Of a stretch of 7,296 nt of DNA, positions 1-5,656 are shown in pieces; position 1 is the stretch's first letter; the number at the start of each line of letters is the position of its first letter. Where the stretch lies: contig JACRUB010000154.1 of assembly GCA_014305015.1 (NCBI GenBank), positions 1 to 7,296 of the forward strand, written 5' to 3'. Source of the stretch: Vulcanimicrobiota bacterium (lineage in GTDB: Bacteria > Vulcanimicrobiota > Vulcanimicrobiia > Vulcanimicrobiales > Vulcanimicrobiaceae). The notes beneath the pieces were generated by a model. It was given only the letters and a program-made list of their open reading frames with translations. It made no database searches and was not told where the DNA came from. The position numbers and the translations under genes were made by a program.

Positions 1-407
1 TGCATGTCCTCGTGGTGCAAAATGAGGCGATAGAAGTAGCGGGCTTGTTCGCTGTCTTCGAGCGCAGGCGCCGCAGCAAGGAGCGCATCGAATTCTTGCG
101 CCAAGAAATCCATGGTTTGTGCGCGCGTCGGCAAGGGCAAGGTCCAACGATCGTCGTGTGGGATCTTTGCCGAATCGTACAATGCGTCGGCACTCGCAAT
201 GATGCTTGAATGGCAGAGCAGATGGCGCAAGGTCCAAAACTCCGCGAAGTAGGCGATGTGCCCAACTTCCCATAAGAGTGGGTTGATGGTTTCTAGCCGC
301 GGGACGCCAAGGCGTGCCTCGCTCAAGTCGGTGACGAGCGAGAGCGTGCGGGCGCGCGCGTCCGCCAAGTCCGCAAGCGGAAGAGCGCGGCCCAGGCTGA
401 TCGTCAT
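1..407 (-). CDS. senA: Selenoneine synthase SenA (EgtB-like DinB/FGE enzyme), N-terminal part, truncated by window edge
   Basis: Non-heme iron enzyme of the EgtB/SenA type, which in SenA joins a selenosugar to hercynine on the way to selenoneine. Only the N-terminal DinB-like domain is in the window: 135 complete codons plus two bases of codon 136; the C-terminal FGE-sulfatase domain lies beyond the left edge. Visible motifs are NPLLWEVGHIAYF (residues 44-56), LYDSAKIPHDDRW (about 76-88) and HHEDM at 131-135, with the next codon starting CA- (His or Gln). H50, H132 and the partial codon 136 fit the three-His iron site of EgtB (one His in the WxxGH region, then HxxxH). The HEDM form and the adjacent senB favour SenA over EgtB; the family distinction is from recall. 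The ATG at 405-407 is chosen because a GAGGGGAG lies 8 nt upstream and the domain's ADARARTL helix begins near residue 14. The gene is divergent from senB and their 5' ends overlap. EgtB is the main alternative. Confidence 0.85.
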   Translation of the reverse strand, partial: MTISLGRALPLADLADARARTLSLVTDLSEARLGVPRLETINPLLWEVGHIAYFAEFWTLRHLLCHSSIIASADALYDSAKIPHDDRWTLPLPTRAQTMDFLAQEFDALLAAAPALEDSEQARYFYRLILHHEDM

Positions 408-1353
408 TTCTCCCGCTCCCCTCAAATCGACGCTCGGCAACTCCATTACCGCGCAACGTTACGTGCGCATCTTCCGCTCCCTTGGCTGGAATGTGCGGAT
501 TGCACGGACGTATGATGGAGAACCGGCCGATTGCATCGTAGGGTTGCATGCAAAGAAATCGGCGAAATCAATCTTAGCCTTCCGGCGCCTCTACCCCGAA
601 CGGTTCGTGATCGTGGTGCTTACCGGGACGGATCTTTACCGAGATATCAGCCGCAGCGCCCTCGCTCAGCAGGCTTTGAAGGCAGCCGATCGGCTCGTCA
701 CCTTGCAACCGGAGGGCATCGCAGAACTGCCGCGCGCCCTGCGCAAAAAAACGGTCGCGATCGTCCAGTCCGTGGAGGCCGTACCGAGAATTGCGAGGAG
801 CCGCAACAAACCGTTGACAGTCTGCGTGATCGGTCATCTGCGCCACGAAAAAGATCCGCTGCGCGCGGCATATGCAGTGCAAGAGCGGTCGGGCGATGGA
901 GCGATACGCGTGATCCAAGCGGGAAAATTTCTTGCGCCGAGATTTGAGCGGTTGGTGGAGAGAGAAATGGCGCGCAATCCGCGCTACCGCTACCTGGGCG
1001 AACTGAGCCGCGCAAACGCAATGCGGCTGCTTGCACGAAGCGACGTACTCGTGCAGTCATCCCGGATGGAGGGCGGCGCAAACTCGGTGTGCGAGGCTAT
1101 TGCCTGCGGCATACCGGTGATTGCATCGCGCATCTCCGGAAATGTGGGAATTCTCGGCGCGGCCTATCCGGGATTCTACCGGAGCGGTGACACCGAAGGT
1201 TTACGCGCACTCTTGCAACGTGCGATCACCGATCCGCGATTTCTTGCAACATTGCGCAAAGCCGTCATTGCACTGCAACCGCTCGTGAGGCCGCAGCGAG
1301 AAAGGCAAGCGTGGCTCGCAGTTTTGCCACGGAATGGTCAAAGATCGCCGTGA
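346..1353 (+). CDS. senB: Selenosugar synthase SenB (TIGR04348-type glycosyltransferase)
   Basis: GT-B-fold glycosyltransferase of the SenB family, which makes a selenosugar from selenophosphate and a UDP-sugar; SenA then transfers the selenium to hercynine. Numbering is from the GTG at 346 (335 aa). The N-terminal Rossmann strand LIVISPAP is at 18-25, followed by GNSITAQRY. TGTDLYRD lies at 93-100, GHLRHEKDP at 163-171, NPRYRYLGEL at about 211-220, and SRMEGGANSVCEA at 239-251. The last contains the E-x7-E pattern of retaining GT-B enzymes. RISGNVGILG (262-271) and a YPGFYRSGDT segment complete the C-terminal domain. Length is normal for the family. The start is uncertain: the open frame reaches an ATG at 256, but its first 45 or so residues look like shadow of senA. 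GTG 346 has no clear ribosome-binding site, and CTG 397 sits right at the conserved core. Any choice overlaps senA unless senA starts later than its ATG. The 3' end overlaps xdhC by 16 bp, tail to tail. Identity is strong; the start is weak. Confidence 0.88.
   Translation: MRARASAKSASGRARPRLIVISPAPLKSTLGNSITAQRYVRIFRSLGWNVRIARTYDGEPADCIVGLHAKKSAKSILAFRRLYPERFVIVVLTGTDLYRDISRSALAQQALKAADRLVTLQPEGIAELPRALRKKTVAIVQSVEAVPRIARSRNKPLTVCVIGHLRHEKDPLRAAYAVQERSGDGAIRVIQAGKFLAPRFERLVEREMARNPRYRYLGELSRANAMRLLARSDVLVQSSRMEGGANSVCEAIACGIPVIASRISGNVGILGAAYPGFYRSGDTEGLRALLQRAITDPRFLATLRKAVIALQPLVRPQRERQAWLAVLPRNGQRSP
416..423 (-). promoter_or_regulatory. Shine-Dalgarno of senA, inside senB coding sequence
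   Basis: Read on the minus strand the site is GAGGGGAG, 8 nt before the ATG at 407. It is the strongest ribosome-binding signal near either start of the pair and supports the ATG at 405-407. It lies within the conserved first codons of senB on the other strand (the PAPL segment), so both strands are constrained here. Confidence 0.6.
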
Positions 1354-2237
1354 ATCCGGCCCTCGGTCGTCCGCAGAGGGCGAGCGCTCCTGGCGTTTTC
1401 GATGGCGGTAATTTCAGCCAGAATTGAGAGCGCGATCTCTCCGTTTGCCGCTCCGCCCAGGTCTAACCCGGCGGGTCCGTGCAGCCGGTCGAGGCTCTGC
1501 GCATCGTATCCCTCGGCCGCGAGCACTTTTCTGCGCATGGCTTGCGTGCGGCGGTTGCCGATCACGCCGATGTAAGGCGCAGGCGACTGCAGCGCGCAGC
1601 GTATAGCCGGCAGATCGATCTTGGCATCGTGTGCGACGATCACCGCAGACGTCTCGGAATTCAAAAGAGCGGGCAGCGCTTCTTGCGGCCACTGCACGAG
1701 CAATTCATCCGCGAATGGATGGCGCAACTGCGTTGCAAAAGGCGGCCGCGGGTCGATCACCGTTGTGCGGAAATCCAGCCGCTTCGCAAACAGCACGAGT
1801 TCGGCGGCGAGCGACGTCGCCCCGACGATCACCAGATGTTTTTTGTGCGGAATCTCTACCTGAAACGTTAGCAGCGCGAAATGCACATGCTGGCGCCCGG
1901 CGGCTATCTGTGCCGCGGTTTGCAAAAATGTTGCGTCCGGAACCCAAACCACGACCTCTAGCCGCGCGCCGCAGACCGAACCGTCGAGCACTTCGTCTTT
2001 CAGGTCGAATGCGATTGCAGATGAAGTCCCATCGCGTAGCGCGGTCTGCGCCGCCTCGATGATGGCACCTTCGTGACAGCCCGCGCCGATATTGCCAAGA
2101 AATGACCCATCCGGAGTGACGAGAAGTGACGTGCCGAGCGGCGCGGGTGTTGCATCGTGTGCAGCGACCAAGGTCGCGACCGCACCGGCTTGGTTTTCCG
2201 CGATTCGCTCCGCGATGGCAGCAAAAATTTCCCGCAC
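1338..2237 (-). CDS. XdhC/CoxI-family molybdenum hydroxylase maturation factor
   Basis: XdhC/CoxI proteins act in the cytoplasm, binding molybdenum cofactor and delivering the sulfurated form to xanthine dehydrogenase or CO dehydrogenase-type enzymes. The N-terminal XdhC_CoxI domain (1-100) shows MREIFAAIAERI, NIGAGCHEGAIIEAA (49-63) and DGSVCGARLEV (85-95), where the family usually has CGG, so the second Gly is Ala here. The C-terminal Rossmann domain begins HLVIVGATSLAAEL (134-147). The GAT form lacks the His of the common GAGHVA motif but resembles the GATDFA variant I recall from actinobacterial homologs. It continues with VIDPRPPFAT (160-169), AHDAKIDLP (202-210), YIGVIGNRRT (222-231) and GPAGLDLG (254-261), all family hallmarks. 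Length 299 aa is normal. The start is GTG at 2235-2237: an in-frame TAA lies two codons upstream and MREIF matches family N-termini. It diverges from the mocA-like gene and overlaps the senB end by 16 bp. No hydroxylase subunit gene is visible. Confidence 0.9.
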   Translation of the reverse strand: MREIFAAIAERIAENQAGAVATLVAAHDATPAPLGTSLLVTPDGSFLGNIGAGCHEGAIIEAAQTALRDGTSSAIAFDLKDEVLDGSVCGARLEVVVWVPDATFLQTAAQIAAGRQHVHFALLTFQVEIPHKKHLVIVGATSLAAELVLFAKRLDFRTTVIDPRPPFATQLRHPFADELLVQWPQEALPALLNSETSAVIVAHDAKIDLPAIRCALQSPAPYIGVIGNRRTQAMRRKVLAAEGYDAQSLDRLHGPAGLDLGGAANGEIALSILAEITAIENARSARPLRTTEGRIHGDL

Positions 2238-2253
2238 AGCTTATGCTTCGCCC

Positions 2254-2261
2254 AAAGGGAG
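2254..2261 (+). promoter_or_regulatory. Shine-Dalgarno selecting the mocA-like start
   Basis: AAAGGGAG sits 7 nt before the ATG at 2269. It picks this start over the upstream in-frame ATG at 2092, which would add 59 residues that are only the reverse-strand shadow of xdhC. The motif lies in the 31-bp gap between the divergent start codons. Confidence 0.6.
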
Positions 2262-2268
2262 CCGCGTC

Positions 2269-2853
2269 ATGCATCCAGCAATTGTGCAAATGGAGTATCC
2301 GGTCTGCGTCATCCTCGCAGCGGGACGCAGCGAACGCATGGGCTTTGATAAGCTCGCGCGCCCGCTTGCGGACGGCCGCACGCTTTTGGAAATTGCGCTC
2401 GAAGCGTGCCACGGGTACCCAACCGTCGTCGTCGCCTCCCGCGAGCTTTCCATGCAACCGGCATTGCGGAACAAAAACCCCATCGTGAACGAAAACCCTG
2501 AGCGCGGCATGGCCTATTCGCTCAAACTTGCGGATGGGCACATCGACGAGGCGTTAAGCATCGCCATCGTGCCCGCAGATTTGCCGCTCTTAGATGGTGC
2601 GCTCTTGCAAACGGTGTTTGAATATGCGGTGGGCGCCGATGTGTGCTATCCGCTTCGCGCCGACGGAACGCCTGGGCATCCCGTCGTCTTCTCACCCACA
2701 GCGCGGCAATTGCTCGCGGATCTTCCCGATGGCGATACGCTGCGGCACGTGCGCGATGCAAAGCATTTGCAGCGCATCACTGTGCCGATCGAAGATGACC
2801 GGCCGTATGTGGATGTGGATCTGCCCGAGCAGTTTGACCCTTCGACAAGCTAG
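2269..2853 (+). CDS. MocA/MobA-like molybdopterin nucleotidyltransferase
   Basis: NTP-transferase of the MobA-like (NTP_transf_3) family. MocA members attach CMP to molybdopterin to form the dinucleotide cofactor of xanthine dehydrogenase/CO dehydrogenase-type hydroxylases; MobA uses GTP. The 194-aa product shows the nucleotide-binding loop LAAGRSERMGFDKL (16-29). NENPERGMAYSL (74-85) and the metal-binding VPADLPLL (101-108) follow, then GTPGHPVVF (133-141) and VDVDLPEQF (181-189). The GxPGHPV motif and short length favour MocA over MobA, but CTP against GTP use cannot be settled by eye. The ATG at 2269 has a good Shine-Dalgarno 7 nt upstream; ATG 2290 is a possible alternative. It diverges from xdhC, with which such genes commonly pair, so the two probably serve the same molybdenum hydroxylase encoded elsewhere. 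A perfect palindrome starts 2 bp after the stop. Confidence 0.87.
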   Translation: MHPAIVQMEYPVCVILAAGRSERMGFDKLARPLADGRTLLEIALEACHGYPTVVVASRELSMQPALRNKNPIVNENPERGMAYSLKLADGHIDEALSIAIVPADLPLLDGALLQTVFEYAVGADVCYPLRADGTPGHPVVFSPTARQLLADLPDGDTLRHVRDAKHLQRITVPIEDDRPYVDVDLPEQFDPSTS

Positions 2854-2854
2854 A

Positions 2855-2870
2855 GTTCCGAATTCGGAAC
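2855..2870. repeat. Perfect 16-bp palindrome after the mocA-like gene
   Basis: GTTCCGAATTCGGAAC is perfectly self-complementary and begins 2 bp after the stop codon. There is no loop and no following T-run, so it does not look like an intrinsic terminator. A two-fold symmetric operator for a dimeric regulator is possible; no regulator is identified. Confidence 0.6.
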
Positions 2871-2890
2871 ACTTCAGAGTGACACGGTAT

Positions 2891-2930
2891 CGTCAAGGCG
2901 ACAGGGTTTAAAGAAAATATGACCTTGACG
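2891..2930. repeat. 8-bp inverted repeat with 24-nt spacer
   Basis: CGTCAAGG (2891-2898) is exactly complementary to CCTTGACG (2923-2930). The intervening 24 nt are AT-rich. The right arm contains TTGACG, which resembles a -35 hexamer, but no matching -10 lies at the right distance. This could be a paired operator or chance. Confidence 0.4.
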
Positions 2931-2939
2931 CGCTGTTAA

Positions 2940-3052
2940 CACGGGCAAGGTGCAGCGCTTGCCTCGGCGCATAAACAATCGGGCGCTTCCGTCGAAAAAC
3001 AGAATATGGCTACATCGTGGACGAAAAAGGCGAGGTCGCCCTCCAGAAGTAG
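2940..3052 (+). pseudogene. Possible short decayed coding remnant
   Basis: One frame (from 2946) reads QGAALASAHKQSGASVEKQ. A frame shifted by -1 then reads EYGYIVDEKGEVALQK and stops at 3050-3052. Each half has protein-like composition, neither has a start codon, and both are closed upstream by stops (TAA at 2937 and 2972). Joined by a one-base frameshift they would make a tail of about 35 residues. I do not recognise the family, and the resemblance to a gene end may be chance. Confidence 0.2.
2944..2963. repeat. Small hairpin, 6-bp stem
   Basis: GGCAAG (2944-2949) pairs with CTTGCC (2958-2963) around an 8-nt loop. There is no T-run after it, so it is not a canonical terminator, and it lies inside the possible coding remnant. 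Confidence 0.3.
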
Positions 3053-3067
3053 CCTGGTTTTAGGCTA
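3050..3067. terminator. Weak hairpin, possible remnant terminator
   Basis: TAGCCT (3050-3055) pairs with AGGCTA (3062-3067) around the loop GGTTTT. The stem is only 6 bp and no T-tract follows, so termination activity is doubtful. It starts at the stop codon of the possible remnant. Confidence 0.2.
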
Positions 3068-3208
3068 GCGTTCCCCAGTGGTGAATTTTCTTCGCGATTT
3101 CTTCATCGTCGCTGCTGCGGAAGTGCATACCGTTCTTGTTGGGTTTCCCGGTTCTCATCAGTACTCTCGCAGTAGGGTTTTCGGCGAATTGTTGCGCAGT
3201 CTCCCGGG

Positions 3209-3214
3209 TATAAC
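3209..3214 (+). promoter_or_regulatory. Candidate -10 box before the secreted-protein gene
   Basis: TATAAC matches five of six bases of the sigma-70-type -10 consensus and lies about 35 nt upstream of the favoured start at 3248. No good -35 is present at 16-18 nt; the closest, TTGTTG, is 14 nt away. Confidence 0.3.
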
Positions 3215-3234
3215 CGTTGCGAACCCCATCCTAT

Positions 3235-3240
3235 GAGGAG
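3235..3240 (+). promoter_or_regulatory. Shine-Dalgarno favouring the TTG start at 3248
   Basis: GAGGAG ends 7 nt before TTG 3248. The in-frame ATG at 3233 has no purine-rich site upstream and overlaps this motif, so initiation at 3248 is better supported. Confidence 0.5.
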
Positions 3241-3247
3241 CACGCTT

Positions 3248-3742
3248 TTGAGAACCACTACTCGCATCTGGAGCAAGCCGCTAGTCATCGTGGCGCTGGT
3301 TGCCGCAATGCTCACCGGGTCGATCAGCCCGTCCTATGCATTTCTAGATAAGACTCGCTTTGTTGCCCATTTGGGAATCGCGTATTACTGTTTTCATCAC
3401 TGGGTTTGGAACCCGTACAAAGAAGGCAAGTTCAACAATGGTGCGGATCACCGCACGGCAACAATCGTGAAAGGCGGCATAGCGACGCTCTTTGCCTACC
3501 ATGAGTTCAAAGTCTCCGAAAAAATCGCGCAGAAGAGCCATGATCCGCTGCTGCAGAAACTCGCCGGCGCAATTCCAAGCATGACGGGCGCCTTCGCAGC
3601 GGTCGGCAGCAAACTCAAGTCCGGACATTTCGATCCGAAAGACATTGAGAATCTTCACAACCTGACCGGATCGGTTGCTTCGGAAGCGGCAGCAGGCGGA
3701 GCGGTCATCAAAGACGTTCCCGTTCCCGTTCCGGGAGAGTAG
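3248..3742 (+). CDS. Secreted protein of unknown function
   Basis: I do not recognise the family. Read from TTG 3248 the product is 164 aa (169 aa from ATG 3233). It has a clear signal peptide: a basic start (RTTTRIWSKP), a hydrophobic core (LVIVALVAAMLTG), and a probable cleavage after SPSYA near residue 31. The mature part begins FLDKTRFVAHLGIAYYCFHHW. It is rich in His and aromatic residues early on, with HLG, FHHWVW and a later ADHRTATIVKGG, then Ala/Gly-rich stretches that could form small amphipathic or membrane-associated helices. It ends in a VPVPVP tail. The GAGGAG 7 nt before 3248 decides the start. The esterase gene follows within about 20 bp or less, so the two exported proteins probably share a transcript. 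The clustered His residues could bind metal or heme, but no CXXCH is present. A function cannot be assigned. Confidence 0.75.
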   Translation: MRTTTRIWSKPLVIVALVAAMLTGSISPSYAFLDKTRFVAHLGIAYYCFHHWVWNPYKEGKFNNGADHRTATIVKGGIATLFAYHEFKVSEKIAQKSHDPLLQKLAGAIPSMTGAFAAVGSKLKSGHFDPKDIENLHNLTGSVASEAAAGGAVIKDVPVPVPGE

Positions 3743-3762
3743 CCATCCGCTTCGTTATCGCG

Positions 3763-4812
3763 TTGGCGCTGCTCGCCGTTTTGACGGCGGGTAGCGCCAG
3801 TGCAAAAGAAGACCAGTTGCTAGAAGCAAATATGCATAGCGATGTGCTCAGCGCATTTTTCGGCCACGAGGTTAAAATAAGCGCGGACATTCTGCTTCCC
3901 GACGACTACTATAAACAACCGGACCGAAGATTTCCCACAATCTATTTTGTGCATGCATTTGACGGCACGCATCAGATCGATGAACGCCAGGAAGCGGATT
4001 GGCAGCGCGCGCAACGTCAGGTTAAGAGCGAATTCATCCTCGTGTTCCTCGACGCAAACATCAACGGCGGACATCACGTTTTTGCCGATTCCCAAAACTA
4101 TGGGCCATGGGGAACGGCCCTGGTTACAGAGTTCATCCCGAAAACCGAGGGTTTTTTCCGGGCGATTCCGGATGCGCGTTACCGGTTTGTGAGCGGACAT
4201 TCCTCGGGTGGCTGGTCATCGCTGTGGTTGCAGGTTTCTCATCCAGACGTGTTCGGCGGCGTATGGTCCATCTCGCCCGATCCGGTCGACTTTCACGATT
4301 TTACCGGCCCCGACCTCACCCACGATCCGCCGCAAAACTTCTATCGCGATCCAGGCGGCCATGAGTATCGGATGCCGTACGATTCACTCCGGCACCTCGT
4401 CCACGACGCGCGTTGGGGCGGCCAGCAATTCGATTCTTTTGAGGAAGTTTTCAGCCCGAAAGGCGCGGACGGTAAAGCAAAAGAGCTTTTTGACCGCAAA
4501 ACCGGCGCGATCGACCCCGCTGTCGCTAGGTATTGGGAAGAGCATTGGGATATCGATCGCGTGCTGGCGGATCGTTGGCCGCACGACGGCGCGCTGCTGC
4601 GCGGGAAGATCCATGTGTTCGTTGGCGATGCGGATTCATTTGGCCTAGACCGGCCCGTGCGCCGGATGCAAGCCGAATTGAAGACGCTAAATGCGGACGC
4701 GCAAATAACGTTCGTTCGGGGCGCCGACCACTGGAGCGTCTACAACTATAATGGCGGCCTTGTTCAGGAAATCGTCAGCGAGATCGCGCGGCAAATGGCT
4801 GCGCCACACTAG
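3763..4812 (+). CDS. Exported alpha/beta-hydrolase, esterase D family
   Basis: Putative serine esterase of the esterase D / PF00756 family, probably periplasmic or secreted. Numbered from TTG 3763 (349 aa): the strand ISADILLPDDYY (39-50) and FPTIYFVHAFDG (57-68) open the fold. The nucleophile elbow is VSGHSSGGW with Ser147 in GHSSG (145-149). A probable acid is in VGDADSFG (Asp289 or Asp291), and the catalytic His is His323 in RGADHWSVY, giving a full triad. The substrate is unknown. The insert between the nucleophile and acid (about 171-280) is rich in Asp, His and Trp and may shape the pocket. The only standard start is TTG 3763, giving a signal peptide ending SASA at 14 but with no basic n-region and no ribosome-binding site. 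Extending upstream in frame adds IRFVIA from ATC 3745, which has GGGAGAG 5 nt before it. The gene follows the secreted-protein gene closely and ends 4 bp from the PilZ gene, tail to tail. Confidence 0.85.
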   Translation: MALLAVLTAGSASAKEDQLLEANMHSDVLSAFFGHEVKISADILLPDDYYKQPDRRFPTIYFVHAFDGTHQIDERQEADWQRAQRQVKSEFILVFLDANINGGHHVFADSQNYGPWGTALVTEFIPKTEGFFRAIPDARYRFVSGHSSGGWSSLWLQVSHPDVFGGVWSISPDPVDFHDFTGPDLTHDPPQNFYRDPGGHEYRMPYDSLRHLVHDARWGGQQFDSFEEVFSPKGADGKAKELFDRKTGAIDPAVARYWEEHWDIDRVLADRWPHDGALLRGKIHVFVGDADSFGLDRPVRRMQAELKTLNADAQITFVRGADHWSVYNYNGGLVQEIVSEIARQMAAPH

Positions 4813-4816
4813 GGGT

Positions 4817-5656
4817 TCAACGCCAGGCAGTTTTTTGCGGCGCGCGCTTGGCCTTGATTTCGGTGAGCTGCGCCGCGTGGATGAACCGTTCGATCTCTTC
4901 GATCATTTGCGGTTTGGGGCGCACAAATGAGACGCTGTAGTGAAAAAGTCCCTTAATCTCGTGCCAGCCCGGAAGTATCTTGACTTGCATGCGCAGTTCT
5001 TCAAAGGGTCGCGCCTTTTGTTCTTTTACCGTGATCTCGCGCCCGAAAAGACTTGCGTCGCGCGAATGCGTGCGCGTCGTGAGAACTTCGAGAACATCAT
5101 TGGGAAGGGCAAAACGCAATTCCAGCGTGCGATCGTCCGGAATTTGGCGGTCTAAGACGATCCGTAATCCGCCTCGGCTAACGTCTGTCGCAACCGCGGG
5201 TGTAAATGCGCGTTGTCCAAAAATTGCGTATTGAATCGGAAATTTGCGCTCGACGCGCAAGACCGCTTGACGATCTTTTGCCTTGCCGTTTTTCGCCGCT
5301 TCGAGATGGCCCTCGCGCGTTTGCAGTTTACGGCGCTGCTCTTCCACAACGAACTGATAGATTGCATCGGCATCGGCGGGCCGCAGCCCCAGGTATTGAA
5401 TGCCGTAGTCGAACGTTTTCGTCATCGCCTTGAAGTCGACGTGGCAAATGCGGCCACGTAACTTCAGCGGTTCTTTGTTCTTGCGCTGCAGCTCGAATGC
5501 GAGTTCGACGCCCTTAAGCAACATTTGCTTGGCCGCAATCTTGCAGCCGCCCTCGGAGATATCAACGAGCGTTCCCTGCACGGGCAGCGGAGCGTCTACA
5601 ACGTCGATTTCAAGCGGTATGGTTACGGCTAAACGAAAGAAATTGCGGTCAGACAT
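4817..5656 (-). CDS. Tandem PilZ-domain protein, probable c-di-GMP receptor
   Basis: The 279-aa protein has two PilZ-type modules. PilZ domains bind cyclic di-GMP through an RxxxR loop and a D/NxSxxG strand. Module 1 has RNFFR (R4-R8) and DISEGG (D32, S34, G37), a complete site, then YGIQYLG at 84-90. Module 2 has RVERK (R134, K138 in place of the second Arg) and DVSRGG (D158, S160, G163), so it is intact apart from a conservative Arg-to-Lys change, and ends with HYSVSFV at 239-245. A charged linker (about 104-130) joins them. There is no signal peptide or membrane segment, so it should be cytoplasmic. The ATG (5654-5656) overlaps the stop of the small membrane-protein gene by one base (TAATG), implying translational coupling. 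It is the last gene of the minus-strand operon. It probably links c-di-GMP level to a membrane or surface process served by its neighbours; that link is inference. Confidence 0.85.
   Translation of the reverse strand: MSDRNFFRLAVTIPLEIDVVDAPLPVQGTLVDISEGGCKIAAKQMLLKGVELAFELQRKNKEPLKLRGRICHVDFKAMTKTFDYGIQYLGLRPADADAIYQFVVEEQRRKLQTREGHLEAAKNGKAKDRQAVLRVERKFPIQYAIFGQRAFTPAVATDVSRGGLRIVLDRQIPDDRTLELRFALPNDVLEVLTTRTHSRDASLFGREITVKEQKARPFEELRMQVKILPGWHEIKGLFHYSVSFVRPKPQMIEEIERFIHAAQLTEIKAKRAPQKTAWR

Larger units (their letters stand above)
2854..3247. other. Gene-free spacer of about 390 bp
   Basis: No convincing gene is present on either strand. It holds the 16-bp palindrome (2855-2870) and an 8-bp inverted repeat (2891-2898 with 2923-2930). 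It also holds small hairpins at 2944-2963 and 3050-3067, a possible coding remnant ending at 3052, and a candidate -10 box at 3209-3214. The nested symmetry suggests regulatory or decayed sequence, but no element type is recognised and no strong terminator with a T-tract is seen. Confidence 0.6.

Noticed and set aside
256..345. N-terminal extension of SenB from ATG 256
   Set aside because: These codons lie opposite the conserved senA DinB region (WEVGH and neighbours), have low-complexity Ser/Arg content and match nothing I know at SenB N-termini; the family core begins near 394.
531..947. Plus-strand open frame of 138 aa inside senB
   Set aside because: Arg-rich shadow in an alternative frame; the senB frame carries all the family motifs.
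1479..1871. Plus-strand open frame of 130 aa opposite xdhC
   Set aside because: Arg/His-rich antisense shadow without motifs or a ribosome-binding site.
2092..2268. 59-residue extension of the MocA-like protein from ATG 2092
   Set aside because: It lies wholly antisense to the conserved N-terminus of xdhC, and a good Shine-Dalgarno places the start at 2269.
1705..2541. Long minus-strand open frame of 278 aa
   Set aside because: It overlaps both xdhC (same strand, other frame) and the MocA-like gene; its translation is Arg/Ala/His-rich with no motif, typical of a GC-rich shadow frame.
3103..3315. Minus-strand open frame of 70 aa before the secreted-protein gene
   Set aside because: It overlaps the signal-peptide coding region antisense, has no recognisable motif, and its upstream end lies inside a better-supported gene.
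4805..4825. Shared terminator between the convergent esterase and PilZ genes
   Set aside because: The stops are 4 bp apart and no hairpin with a T-run is visible there on either strand.
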